A stretch of DNA of 9,001 nt from DASVCZ01 sp036381335 (GTDB taxonomy: Bacteria; Patescibacteriota; Microgenomatia; UBA1400; PJMF01). Below the pieces are notes generated by a model, which saw only the letters and a program-made list of their open reading frames with translations, searched no databases and was not told the origin of the DNA. The first letter of the stretch is position 1. The number at the start of each line of letters is the position of its first letter. The stretch is taken from the NCBI GenBank assembly GCA_036381335.1, contig DASVCZ010000052.1:1-9001 (forward strand), given 5' to 3'. This document shows positions 1-7,300 of this stretch, piece by piece. The translations under genes and the position numbers were made by a program.

Positions 1-201
1 TATGGCGAGTATAACTTGACTACCAGAGCCCATAGGTCGGCGGCTCGGGCCCATAATCTGCCGGCTCAGCACGGTGCCATCAGCGGTGTGCTGGTGGACC
101 ATGTGACCATTGAAACCGGTGAAGGTAATCCTGTCCTTGAGCCCTGGGATACCCAGTGGCTTCATAATTTCCTGGTGATGTACTATCCATCAGGCAGATA
201 A
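1..201 (+). CDS. Unrecognised protein, C-terminal fragment (5' end outside window)
   Basis: The frame is open from the first base to a TAA at 199-201, giving 66 residues that must be the C-terminus of a longer protein. A TTG at 16 could be read as a start, but the frame is already open upstream and no ribosome binding site precedes it. The visible part is soluble, with an Arg/Ala-rich stretch followed by a Trp- and aromatic-rich tail (EPWDTQWLHNFLVMYYPSGR). I do not recognise the family and propose no function. A GC-rich hairpin starts 15 bases after the stop and fits the end of a transcription unit, which supports this being a real gene end. Confidence 0.5.
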   Translation, partial: YGEYNLTTRAHRSAARAHNLPAQHGAISGVLVDHVTIETGEGNPVLEPWDTQWLHNFLVMYYPSGR

Positions 202-215
202 GCAAAAGTGAGAGT

Positions 216-241
216 GGGGCGGGCAACCGCTCGCCCCCTTT
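216..241 (+). terminator. GC-rich hairpin, probable rho-independent terminator
   Basis: Nine base pairs (216-224 GGGGCGGGC with 229-237 GCTCGCCCC, one G-T wobble) close a four-base loop AACC. Only a short T run (CTTTC) follows, so termination may be weak. It separates the left-edge gene from the amidohydrolase gene at 272. Confidence 0.6.
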
Positions 242-271
242 CAAATAATTCAAAAATTTAGAAAGAAATGT

Positions 272-1288
272 ATGACTATTTTATATACCCCCAACCATCA
301 TTTGCATCATCCTCAACACGAAATTTTTAATGGGGAAGTTTTGGCTCACGCTGAAGTGCCCGATCGCGTTGACAATATGGTGGCAGCCTTGCAGGCTGCT
401 GAGTATGATTTAGAAGCAGTGAACGAAGCAACGTACGAAGGTCAACTCCAAGCTGTGATTGAGCAAATACATGATCCTCGGTATGTGCACTGGTTGCAAC
501 AAACATCAGTGACTGAACCCCTTTATCCTAGTGTTTTTAATCATGGAGAAACTGCGTTGGTACATGGTCATCCCAGCATCCAGTGGGGAAATTTCTGTAC
601 TGATTTATTTACGCCGATTATGCCTCAAACTTGGTCGGCGGCAGTGACCATGGCTGAAGCCAGCTTACAAGCGGCGGAGCTACTGGCTAGTCACCAACAA
701 AGGCTGGTAACGGTGGTGGGGCGGCCACCGGGGCATCATGCCGGCAAGTCCCGGGTAGGTGGCTACTGCTATCTCAACAACGCAGCGGTGGCCGCCCACC
801 ACCTGTCCGCCCACGGCCGGGTAGCCGTCCTGGATGTGGACTACCATCATGGCAATGGCACTCAGGACATCTTTTATGAGCGAGCAGATGTGATTACCTG
901 TTCGATTCACGCTCACCCTGATCGCAAATTTCCTTACTTTGCCGGACTGGACACCGAAATTGGAACCGGCCCAGGTCTCAACTGTAATCGTAACTTTCCC
1001 CTTCCAGCAGGGATCACTGATCAAGAGTATCAACCGATTTTAGAATCAGCTTTGGCGTGGCTGGCTCAACCTCAGCACCAGCCAGAGTACCTCATTATTA
1101 GCCTGGGATTAGACACTCATGAATCAGACCCTATCGCCGATTTTCAACTTACTACCGCCTATTACCGACAAATGGCAACTACTTTATCTGATCTTCATCT
1201 GCCCACGGTAGTGGTGCTGGAGGGCGGTTACAATACAAAAGTGATTGGCGAAAATCTAGTCAACTTTGTGCAAGGACTAGCAAACTAA
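272..1288 (+). CDS. Histone deacetylase-family amidohydrolase, acetylpolyamine amidohydrolase type
   Basis: Predicted zinc-dependent cytosolic deacetylase of the arginase/deacetylase fold. By family knowledge, the acetylpolyamine type removes acetyl groups from acetylputrescine, acetylcadaverine or acetylspermidine; the substrate here is inferred. At 338 residues it has the length of that subfamily and resembles it along its whole length. Visible motifs: GRPPGHHAG with the tandem active-site His155/His156; DVDYHHGNGTQDIFYER with zinc ligands Asp190 and His192; SLGLDTHESDP with zinc ligand Asp281; and EGGY with catalytic Tyr320. No catalytic residue is missing. There is no signal peptide. The ATG at 272 was chosen because its frame gives the family N-terminus; only a weak purine run (GAAAG, 261-265) precedes it. 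The AcuC protein-deacetylase class is the main alternative, but the long loop before the HH motif and the length favour the polyamine type. Confidence 0.88.
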   Translation: MTILYTPNHHLHHPQHEIFNGEVLAHAEVPDRVDNMVAALQAAEYDLEAVNEATYEGQLQAVIEQIHDPRYVHWLQQTSVTEPLYPSVFNHGETALVHGHPSIQWGNFCTDLFTPIMPQTWSAAVTMAEASLQAAELLASHQQRLVTVVGRPPGHHAGKSRVGGYCYLNNAAVAAHHLSAHGRVAVLDVDYHHGNGTQDIFYERADVITCSIHAHPDRKFPYFAGLDTEIGTGPGLNCNRNFPLPAGITDQEYQPILESALAWLAQPQHQPEYLIISLGLDTHESDPIADFQLTTAYYRQMATTLSDLHLPTVVVLEGGYNTKVIGENLVNFVQGLAN

Positions 1289-1317
1289 CTCAACTATTAT
1301 CACATCTTGATTTATAG

Positions 1318-1323
1318 TATAGT
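1318..1323 (+). promoter_or_regulatory. Possible -10 box for the proline-rich membrane protein gene
   Basis: TATAGT (five of six consensus positions) ends seven bases before the ATG at 1331, and no Shine-Dalgarno sequence is visible. A second TATAGT starts at 1313. No convincing -35 element is seen at the right distance, so this is a weaker case than the other -10 boxes in the window. Confidence 0.35.
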
Positions 1324-1330
1324 GATAGTA

Positions 1331-2125
1331 ATGCAAGATGCTGGTCCTGCTCGCCCCTATTCCTCTCAAGATTACCTGAACAAACTCCGACAGGAGCGAT
1401 TGGGACGACGCCAGGCACCAGTCGAGCCGCCACCTCAACAGGCCTATCAGCCATCTCCACCAGCTCCTCAACCGCCTGAGCCAGAGTATCGTCCTCCACA
1501 GCCAGAATTTAGACCCCAACCACCGGAGAACCAGCCACAACCCACCACCGATCAACCCCTGACCCCCGCTGAAATCGAAGCTGAACGCCAGCGCCGGAGC
1601 GCCTTCCAGGAATCAGAGCTCTTCCCTGGTCAATTCGTGCCCGTGCCTGAAGAAACCATCTTGGAGTGGAAAGCCCCCAGCCGCCCCTTTAAAAAGCGTA
1701 ACCGCCAGTTTTACACCACGGTCGCCATTATTACCGGGCTGATTTCGCTCATTCTCTTCTTTGCCGGCCAGTTCTTACCCATCGCCGTCGTCATTGCTGT
1801 CGCTTTTTTAGCCTACGTCCTGTCCAGTGTGCCCCCAGATGACGTAACTAACAAAATTACTACTTGGGGCATTCATACCGAGGACAAAACGTACTACTGG
1901 GAAGAGATGGGGCGGTTTTGGTTTGACGATAAGTATGGCCAGCGGCTGCTCCAGGTAGAAATTGGTCGCTTTCCGGGCAGATTAACGCTGGTGGTAGCCG
2001 GCCAAAGCGAAGATGACCTCAAGCAACTCTTGTCTGAGGTCCTGCTCAACGAAAAACCTAAAGATACCTTTTACGATAAAGCTGCCAAGTGGCTTCAAGA
2101 GAAAATCCCCTTAGACAACGATTAA
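1331..2125 (+). CDS. Proline-rich protein with two membrane helices and a C-terminal soluble domain
   Basis: From the ATG at 1331 the protein has 264 residues. An upstream in-frame TTG at 1307 would add eight residues (MIYSIVIV), but it overlaps a probable -10 box, so the ATG is preferred. The N-terminal ~85 residues are a low-complexity Pro/Gln/Glu tract (repeats such as PPEPEYRPPQPEFRPQPPE), probably a disordered cytoplasmic arm. A linker with WKAPSRPFKKRNRQF follows, then two adjacent hydrophobic helices (about residues 130-165) with little between them. The last ~90 residues form a Trp/Phe-rich soluble domain (TTWGIHTEDKTYYWEEMGRF) and a charged helix. This matches a two-helix plus PH-like-domain arrangement I associate with Patescibacteria proteins of unknown function; that assignment is inference. 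It follows the amidohydrolase gene after 42 bases on the same strand and may be co-transcribed or use its own -10 box. Confidence 0.75.
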   Translation: MQDAGPARPYSSQDYLNKLRQERLGRRQAPVEPPPQQAYQPSPPAPQPPEPEYRPPQPEFRPQPPENQPQPTTDQPLTPAEIEAERQRRSAFQESELFPGQFVPVPEETILEWKAPSRPFKKRNRQFYTTVAIITGLISLILFFAGQFLPIAVVIAVAFLAYVLSSVPPDDVTNKITTWGIHTEDKTYYWEEMGRFWFDDKYGQRLLQVEIGRFPGRLTLVVAGQSEDDLKQLLSEVLLNEKPKDTFYDKAAKWLQEKIPLDND

Positions 2126-2136
2126 GCCTTAGCTGC

Positions 2137-2165
2137 TTGATATCTGCGCTATTCCAGACTAAAAT
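2137..2165 (+). promoter_or_regulatory. Sigma70-type promoter of the tRNA-Arg gene
   Basis: TTGATA (2137-2142), a 17-base spacer and TAAAAT (2160-2165) form a near-consensus promoter. Transcription would start near 2172, about 30 bases before the mature tRNA. Confidence 0.65.
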
Positions 2166-2203
2166 AGAGGTTCTCCCCGATGAAATCGAGGGAAGACGCT
2201 GTT

Positions 2204-2275
2204 GCTCTCGTAGTTCAACGGATAGAACAGTGGTTTGCGGAACCACCGATACAGGTTCGATTCCTGTCGAGAGCA
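2204..2275 (+). tRNA. tRNA-Arg, anticodon GCG
   Basis: A full cloverleaf can be drawn. Acceptor stem GCTCTCG (2204-2210) pairs with CGAGAGC (2268-2274), with discriminator A2275. D-stem GTTC/GAAC encloses a loop containing GG and A20 (2222), the arginine identity base. Anticodon stem GTGGT (2230-2234)/ACCAC (2242-2246) carries the loop TTGCGGA, so the anticodon is GCG (2237-2239), reading CGC and CGU. T-arm ACAGG-TTCGATT-CCTGT lies at 2251-2267. CCA is not encoded. Bacteria normally read CGU/CGC/CGA with ACG changed to inosine, so G34 here is unusual. G37 follows G36, as expected for a TrmD substrate. Confidence 0.93.
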
Positions 2276-2301
2276 CTTATCGCAGTCAGTGACTTTCTGC
2301 C

Positions 2302-3444
2302 CTACCCTAGATTTAACTCCACCTGCATTCCTGAGTGTTTATTAACTGCAGAAATGACTGCTTCCTGAGAGAATCCCATGCTATAGAAAAAAGCTTTAGA
2401 AGCTATTCGTTGAAAAATTTCTTCTAGCTCTGGTGAGTTCTTTAATAGAGTCCGCTTTTCTTCTGTAGAGAGAGAGGTAAAGATCATCATTCCTGGTAAC
2501 GACATAAACAAATTCTCGAAAATATCATCCGGGAGGTTATCAAGTACTTCCCGACCTGTTTGAGCTCGAGCTTCTCGTAAGACATTAATAATATCTCCCG
2601 GGGCCATATTACTTACTTTATTACTAATTTTTTGGTTGGCTAAAGCTAGTGGCAATCCTTCTGTGCCAGTTATAACAATATTATATTTTTCTCGCACCAA
2701 GCTAACTAAATCCACATCATCCCAGGTAAGGATACCACCACTTTTTTCAATTTTATCTTGCCAGTCACTGACTTCATTTCTAAATGCGATCGCGGTTTTG
2801 CTGACTTCTAGATCACCTTCAATACCCGCAATAAACACTTTAACTTGATCATTTTTTTGTAGTCCAGCCAGATACCTTACAAACTGACGCCCCACGATTA
2901 AAGGGAGACGAGCAGGTACCTCACTAAAAATGAGATGGAGTGATCCAGATTCCACTGGACTTTCTAATAACTTAGAAAATGTACGGTAAAGACTAATATT
3001 CACTTTTGTCCAAATCTTTTCATCCCATTCTGCTGGCGACTTTGCCAACTCTTCTTCAGTCATGGTGTGTTTAACGTCATCAACTGCTTCGTCAAAGAAA
3101 AGCTCCGAAACTTCGTCATTGCTGTAGTACCGATAGAACTGGGCCATGAGTTTAAGCAAGGTGGTTTTACCCACACCTCCAATGCCTTCAAAGACAATGA
3201 CAACCGTTCGAGGATGGGATGGATCTTCAATCGTTCGCTGGCGTTGCTTTTCGATCTGCTTAATGAACGTCCACAGCACGTACTCACCTTCAGCAGTTTT
3301 TAAATCAAGTAAGACCGCAAATTCGGGATGGACTATTTTTAACGTTTTCATCAGTGTCTCCACACCAGCTTTCTCTCCAAACCTAATTATCTCTGTTAAA
3401 GTAAAAAATCTTCGCTCTGCGGTTTCTGGATTCCATTTGCTCAT
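2302..3444 (-). CDS. NB-ARC-like STAND P-loop ATPase, translationally coupled to the histidine kinase
   Basis: The product has 380 residues and no signal peptide or membrane helix. An N-terminal ~80-residue region of unknown function precedes a classic P-loop, FEGIGGVGKTT (residues 85-95, Lys93). A hydrophobic strand ending in acidic residues (HLIFSEVP, 170-177) sits about 83 residues later, where Walker B is expected. A second strand, VKVFIAGIEGD (201-211), sits where the sensor strand of these ATPases lies but lacks the usual Arg. EGLPLAL (262-268) follows 176 residues after the P-loop. P-loop plus GLPLAL at this spacing is the signature of NB-ARC/AP-ATPase members of the STAND class, which act as nucleotide-gated switches; the class assignment is my inference. 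The ~100-residue C-terminal tail is helical and has no repeats, so no sensor domain is visible. Its ATG overlaps the stop of the histidine kinase gene (ATGA, 3444-3441) with no ribosome binding site, so translation probably depends on the kinase gene. Confidence 0.8.
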   Translation of the reverse strand: MSKWNPETAERRFFTLTEIIRFGEKAGVETLMKTLKIVHPEFAVLLDLKTAEGEYVLWTFIKQIEKQRQRTIEDPSHPRTVVIVFEGIGGVGKTTLLKLMAQFYRYYSNDEVSELFFDEAVDDVKHTMTEEELAKSPAEWDEKIWTKVNISLYRTFSKLLESPVESGSLHLIFSEVPARLPLIVGRQFVRYLAGLQKNDQVKVFIAGIEGDLEVSKTAIAFRNEVSDWQDKIEKSGGILTWDDVDLVSLVREKYNIVITGTEGLPLALANQKISNKVSNMAPGDIINVLREARAQTGREVLDNLPDDIFENLFMSLPGMMIFTSLSTEEKRTLLKNSPELEEIFQRIASKAFFYSMGFSQEAVISAVNKHSGMQVELNLG

Positions 3445-4580
3445 GACGGCATCAAAGGCAGGTAGACAGCTACCTGAGTGCCTTTGCCTAATTTAGAAGT
3501 AATTTCAATATCACCACCGTGGGCTTCGACAATTTCTTGTGATAAATAAAGTCCCAAACCTAAACCGTTGCGTTTGTTTTTACCTTGGAAAAAGCGTTTA
3601 AAAATATGTTTTAAATCATCAGGGTGAATGCCTGCTCCTTCATCCGCCACCGTAATTATCACTCCGTGCCATTTCTTTTCTAAAGTCACCTTGACCTCAG
3701 ATTTAGCTGGCGAATATTTAGCCGCATTGCCCAAGATGTTGTTAAAAACTAAGACCATCTTTTCCTCATCCAAGACCATTTCTTGGGGTTTTTTAATTCT
3801 ATTTATAAAAGTAAAAGGTTGGGTATGGATGCTATCCATTTCTTCTACAATCTTGGATAAAAACACTTCCATCTCAATCGGTCGCAGATTTAACTGGAAC
3901 TTACCCGTGCTGATTAAATCACTAAAGAAAAAATCATCCACAATAACTTTTAACCGATGAACGTTGCGGTGCATTTTTTCCATCCATAGTGGATCAATCT
4001 TTTTGCCCAGCCGTTTTTGACGTTCTAAAAGGTGAAGGGTGGTGACAATGACTGTCATCGGAGTTTTCAGTTCATGACCAGCGAGTGATACAAACAATTC
4101 ACGCTGATGCAAAGCTTCTTTTTTATCTTGATACAGTTGAACATTTCTGATGGCTAAAGCGACGATAGTGGTAAATAGCCTTGTCTTTTCATGGGTCAAC
4201 TGATCCATATCAATCGGATTCTTAGTCAATAGACTCATGACTCCCACTGATTTATTAGACAAACTTAACGGCAAAATGATACTGGCTTTAGCTTTAGTCT
4301 CGGCAAATTCAGGGTGAATGTTAGTTAACTCGGAGATAGTTAATGTTTTTGGCTTCCTGGTCTTAAAGACAGTTTCAATATGGCCGTTTTTACGGGGTAC
4401 CGCTGATTCTTCGTAGGGCATGACCGCGTGAATCCGTCGCAAACTGTCACGCACCCACCAAAAAATAATTCCATATTTAGCGCCAAAAATTCTACACCCC
4501 TCATCAATGGCAACTCGGCACACATCATCCAGAGTTTGCTGTTCCATCAATCTAATAGCTGAACGATGTAACGTGAGCAT
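3441..4580 (-). CDS. Soluble GAF-domain sensor histidine kinase
   Basis: The 379-residue protein has a GAF-like sensor domain (about 8-150, with IFGAKYGIIFWWV and the late strand SVGVMSLLTK), then a short helix into the dimerisation domain. The H-box SLAGHELKTPMT places the phospho-accepting His at 169. The ATPase domain follows: N-box NNILGNAAKYS (Asn285), G1 box DEGAGI (313-318), F-box FKRFFQ (327-332) and G2 box GLGLGLYL (339-346). All catalytic boxes are intact. There are no membrane helices, so it should sense a cytoplasmic ligand or partner. The gene begins 33 bases after the DUF2207 stop, behind its own extended -10 box, and has no Shine-Dalgarno sequence. Its stop codon overlaps the start of the STAND-like ATPase. 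No receiver domain or response regulator is in the window, so the phosphate acceptor is elsewhere, or the kinase works through the coupled ATPase. Confidence 0.93.
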   Translation of the reverse strand: MLTLHRSAIRLMEQQTLDDVCRVAIDEGCRIFGAKYGIIFWWVRDSLRRIHAVMPYEESAVPRKNGHIETVFKTRKPKTLTISELTNIHPEFAETKAKASIILPLSLSNKSVGVMSLLTKNPIDMDQLTHEKTRLFTTIVALAIRNVQLYQDKKEALHQRELFVSLAGHELKTPMTVIVTTLHLLERQKRLGKKIDPLWMEKMHRNVHRLKVIVDDFFFSDLISTGKFQLNLRPIEMEVFLSKIVEEMDSIHTQPFTFINRIKKPQEMVLDEEKMVLVFNNILGNAAKYSPAKSEVKVTLEKKWHGVIITVADEGAGIHPDDLKHIFKRFFQGKNKRNGLGLGLYLSQEIVEAHGGDIEITSKLGKGTQVAVYLPLMPS

Positions 4581-4586
4581 ACCGGA

Positions 4587-4595
4587 ATTATAGCA
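4587..4595 (-). promoter_or_regulatory. Extended -10 promoter placing the kinase mRNA start at its ATG
   Basis: On the - strand, TGCTATAAT (4595-4587) is a perfect extended -10 element. Six bases (TCCGGT) separate it from the ATG at 4580, so transcription is expected to start at or next to the A of the start codon. There is no clear -35 box, which extended -10 promoters do not need. The kinase-ATPase pair could thus be made independently of the upstream DUF2207 gene. Confidence 0.65.
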
Positions 4596-4613
4596 GGTGC
4601 CAGAAGACTAACT

Positions 4614-6422
4614 TTACCAACTCCCCCCGCCGCCACCTCCGCCGCCACCTCCAGAAGAGCCACCAGAAGAACTGCCACCATAACTGGAAGAACTAGGATT
4701 ATAGGTGAGGGTGGAGCTAGCCTGAGATGTAAAAGAGTGGACAAAGCTATGGGTCGACCAATGACGAGTACCACTGCCTGCCAAGTACTGCGGTGGCTTG
4801 ACGTTCAGTTTCTCCATATCGTTGGCCAACTGATCCACCACTCCCAAGGCAATCGCAAACGGCAACACTTCTTCAAAAAATAAATGCTTCTCTTTAATCT
4901 TTTCTCTCCAGGCACCATACTGAATGCTTTGGCGAAGACCTTTAGCCTGCCAGGCGAAGTTAGTACCAAGAGCGGTTTTGGCCGGCATAGCCAAAGCGCA
5001 CACCAGCGCCACCACATCCGACACGATGGCTATCGGCACCACCCACCAAATGCCTTGCTCGATTAGCATGATTCCCCAAACCCCACCCAGGACCATCATG
5101 ACTATTGCCAGTACCAATGCTACTCCTTTGACTGTCTGCGGGTTGCTTTTAAAGAAACCTTTTTTGACCAGTGACGCATACATTTTCTGTTTGGTCTTCT
5201 CCATGTAACTATAAAAACTGCCTTTGAGATCGGACAGCTTGACCACGTCACCTTTGGCAAAGATTTTTTCCAAGAGATATTTTTGGTGATCAGGTAGCCC
5301 ATCAGGGTTCTTCTTCAGCTTGGTAAATTGATACTCGTTGTCGTTTAGAAAGATGAACTTCTTTTTATCGGTTCGTTCAATTTTGAGAAACTTTTGCCGA
5401 GCTAAATCAACGATTTCGGCAATGATGTCTTGAGTATCGACTTTTTCGTTGAGCATGGCGCCCGCTTCTCCAGGTGTCAGCTCTTTGATCGGTTCATAGA
5501 CAAACGGCACGTGTCGACGCTTCCAGAGAGGAGCTGTTATCGTGGGCTGCGCCGGATCTTGATTAAACACGTTCCAAGAAATAAAAGCTTTGTCTCGCCC
5601 TTTACGCCACCACCACCAAAGCATGATTAGGCCCGGCAGAGCCACAGGAATAAGGTTGATATTATCTCTGATCTGCTTCAGCACTCTTTGGGTGGGTGTA
5701 GGAAAAATCAAGGTATTGGTGGGGTTGAGTCCGACAGCTACGGTCATATTCTCACCGTACGTGATTCGCTCTGGGTAGGTAAAAGTAGCCTGCGTATCAT
5801 CTATCTTTTCACCCTGGCACAAGCCATCGTCACTGCCCACTACGCCAGAAAAACAGGTAATGGTAGTAATCGTCGCGTCAGGAGAAGTGACGGTAGCTGA
5901 TGAACTAGAAATATCTATCTGCCAGCCCTCGCCGGTAATGTCCCAGTAGAGTTCGGGGTGGACTTCTTGGCTACCAGCTTCAGTGTACTGGGTAATGGCA
6001 TTTTCTACCTGATAACTAATGACGTAGGTTTTCTGACCAGTGAAGGTAGTATCGGGATCGCCAATCTTGAGCATGACGTTACCTTTTTCAAAAGATTTTT
6101 GAAAAGGAATTTCGTCACCGTGCTCGTCAGTCACCTCAATCTCGCTCACGCGGGCGGTATAGTTCAGTCCCTGCCGGTGATAACGGATAGGAATGTACCG
6201 ATAAATACCGTGCTTCTCCAGATTAGTGACGTACTCGATCGTTTCTTTAATGCTGATCGAGGTATCTTGGTTGATGGTAATGTCGGAGTGGAAGGAGGTA
6301 ATCAGTTCTGGACCGACGAAGATATCAGAAGTTTGAGCTAACGCGGAGTGATTAAGAAAACTAATAAATCCAACGAAAAAAAGTGCCAAGGACACGCAGA
6401 TACCGAAGAAGAATTTTCGCAT
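4614..6422 (-). CDS. DUF2207-family membrane protein with poly-glycine tail
   Basis: The 602-residue protein starts with a signal peptide (positive MRK, hydrophobic core 4-22, likely cleavage after SALA at residue 29). An extracytoplasmic beta-rich domain follows (about 30-250) with family-typical patterns GIYRYIPIRY and LYWDITGEGWQIDI, and two cysteines (190, 202) that could form a disulfide. One helix (about 255-272, ending WWWW) leads to a charged cytoplasmic region (275-430). Two more helices follow (about 432-452 and 457-480), then a soluble part, a Ser-rich linker and a run of ten Gly before the final Ser-Trp. This order matches DUF2207 proteins, whose role is unknown; an envelope function is inferred. 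The ATG at 6422 fits both the signal peptide and the -10 box six bases upstream. Confidence 0.88.
   Translation of the reverse strand: MRKFFFGICVSLALFFVGFISFLNHSALAQTSDIFVGPELITSFHSDITINQDTSISIKETIEYVTNLEKHGIYRYIPIRYHRQGLNYTARVSEIEVTDEHGDEIPFQKSFEKGNVMLKIGDPDTTFTGQKTYVISYQVENAITQYTEAGSQEVHPELYWDITGEGWQIDISSSSATVTSPDATITTITCFSGVVGSDDGLCQGEKIDDTQATFTYPERITYGENMTVAVGLNPTNTLIFPTPTQRVLKQIRDNINLIPVALPGLIMLWWWWRKGRDKAFISWNVFNQDPAQPTITAPLWKRRHVPFVYEPIKELTPGEAGAMLNEKVDTQDIIAEIVDLARQKFLKIERTDKKKFIFLNDNEYQFTKLKKNPDGLPDHQKYLLEKIFAKGDVVKLSDLKGSFYSYMEKTKQKMYASLVKKGFFKSNPQTVKGVALVLAIVMMVLGGVWGIMLIEQGIWWVVPIAIVSDVVALVCALAMPAKTALGTNFAWQAKGLRQSIQYGAWREKIKEKHLFFEEVLPFAIALGVVDQLANDMEKLNVKPPQYLAGSGTRHWSTHSFVHSFTSQASSTLTYNPSSSSYGGSSSGGSSGGGGGGGGGGSW
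4629..4652 (-). repeat. Tandem 12-base repeat coding the glycine tail of the DUF2207 protein
   Basis: Two perfect + strand copies of GCCGCCACCTCC (4629-4640 and 4641-4652) read as glycine codons on the - strand. Such a run can change length by replication slippage in steps of whole codons without breaking the frame. Confidence 0.75.
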
Positions 6423-6428
6423 ACCACT

Positions 6429-6458
6429 ATTATAGTACGCGACAATCAGAGTTATGAA
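6429..6458 (-). promoter_or_regulatory. Promoter of the DUF2207 gene, -10 six bases before the ATG
   Basis: A perfect TATAAT (6434-6429) is followed by exactly six bases (AGTGGT) and then the ATG at 6422. A partial -35, TTCATA (6458-6453), lies 18 bases upstream. No Shine-Dalgarno sequence is present, so the mRNA is probably leaderless. The element fills the 46-base gap behind the broken BRO gene. Confidence 0.6.
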
Positions 6459-6468
6459 ACCAAAACTG

Positions 6469-7297
6469 TTATTCCAACTTTTTTCTGCCAGCTTTTGGTA
6501 AATAATTACCCGCCGTTACCACCTTCTTTCCGGTTTCTCTTTCTAACTTCTTCCTCGCGTCACCAGCAATTCTGCCACCCCGCTTGGCTACTTTCTTGTT
6601 TTCTCTAAATCCTTGAGGATGCTCAACCTTAGTAATTTCGGTGGTTGAGGCTTCTCCTAACATCGAAAATAGTAATTCCAAATTGCTCATATGATCGCGG
6701 AGATTTTCTCGTTTTAAACTTTTGACTTGCTTGTGTTCCGATGGCGTAATGCCAAAGGCTGCTTTAGAGATCTCAGCCGTTAAAATTTGGTATTCTTTAC
6801 CATGGTTAACCCCATGCTTTTGCCATTCATCAGTTAATTCCTCTCTAATCTGAATCGATCGCATTCGTTGCTCAATCCATTCGTCGGAGTAACCTTTAGC
6901 TTTATACAAAGCCCGGGCGCGTTTTTGTGCTAGTTCAGGATCTTCAATCTCTTGGATTCGCTCATAACCTACTTTAGCCAACCAACGCTTGAAGGTTCGG
7001 CTTTAGGGGAAGGGATGGACTGAATGATACGAAAAAGGCCTTCGGTGTTAGCGCAGTTTATTTTCTGCTTTCCACCTGTTGTTTGAATGGGAAGGGGGTG
7101 GACAATTTGTCCATACCCTTTGGATAATTCATCATCACGTCTTCTCATTATATTAAGATAATCTTATTAACACTGTCAGTTAAAGCAACCACAACATCCT
7201 CAACTACAAACCACCACTCATTCTTATAAATAGTTTTTCTGACTTCTTTTTTTTGAAACAAGGCAATTTTGGTTATTTCCACTGGATCTTTCGACAT
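6469..7297 (-). pseudogene. BRO-family (phage antirepressor-like, DinD-type C-terminus) gene broken by two frameshifts
   Basis: Three pieces in three frames form one family member. Piece 1 starts at ATG 7297 behind a strong ribosome binding site and reads a Bro-N start (IALFQKKEVRKTIYKNEWWF, then VVEDVVVALTDSVN). Piece 2, from 7163, reads DYLNIMRRRDDELSKGYGQIV, later GGKQKINCANTEGLFRIIQS and IPSPKAEP. Piece 3, from about 6990, reads FKRWLAKVGYERIQEIEDPE and ends at TAA 6469. The first break (7164-7166) looks like a loss of about four bases. The second (6991-6995) looks like loss of one T in CCTTTCAAG. Together five missing bases restore the frame. The C-terminal ~100 residues resemble the DinD/BRO C-terminal region. 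Piece 3 alone (170 residues from a TTG at 6981) has no ribosome binding site. Family members are typical of phages and mobile elements. Assembly error is possible, but two unlinked indels favour a true pseudogene. Confidence 0.82.
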
Positions 7298-7300
7298 CTT

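Noticed and set aside
680..1033. A 117-codon - strand frame opposite the deacetylase gene
   Set aside because: It lies wholly antisense to conserved catalytic motifs of a recognised enzyme.
2173..2192. Small stem CGAT-GAA-ATCG before tRNA-Arg as a terminator
   Set aside because: The helix is short with mismatches and no T run, and it lies between the tRNA promoter and the tRNA.
2058..2276. Reading frame on the - strand over the tRNA-Arg gene
   Set aside because: It is antisense to the tRNA and to the end of the membrane protein gene; peptides such as STGIEPVS are typical artefacts of reading a tRNA backwards.
3130..3190. The GIGGVGKTT ATPase as a thymidylate-kinase-like enzyme
   Set aside because: The FEG-x-x-G start of the P-loop resembles nucleotide kinases, but the length, the GLPLAL motif at NB-ARC spacing and the absence of a lid motif speak against it.
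6469..6981. A standalone 170-residue protein starting at TTG 6981
   Set aside because: No ribosome binding site is present, and the coding similarity continues upstream in the other frames; it is the tail of the broken BRO-family gene.
7099..7113. Palindrome TGGACAATTTGTCCA as a possible operator
   Set aside because: It lies inside coding sequence of the broken BRO gene, where its codons (GQIVH) match the family, so the symmetry is probably chance.
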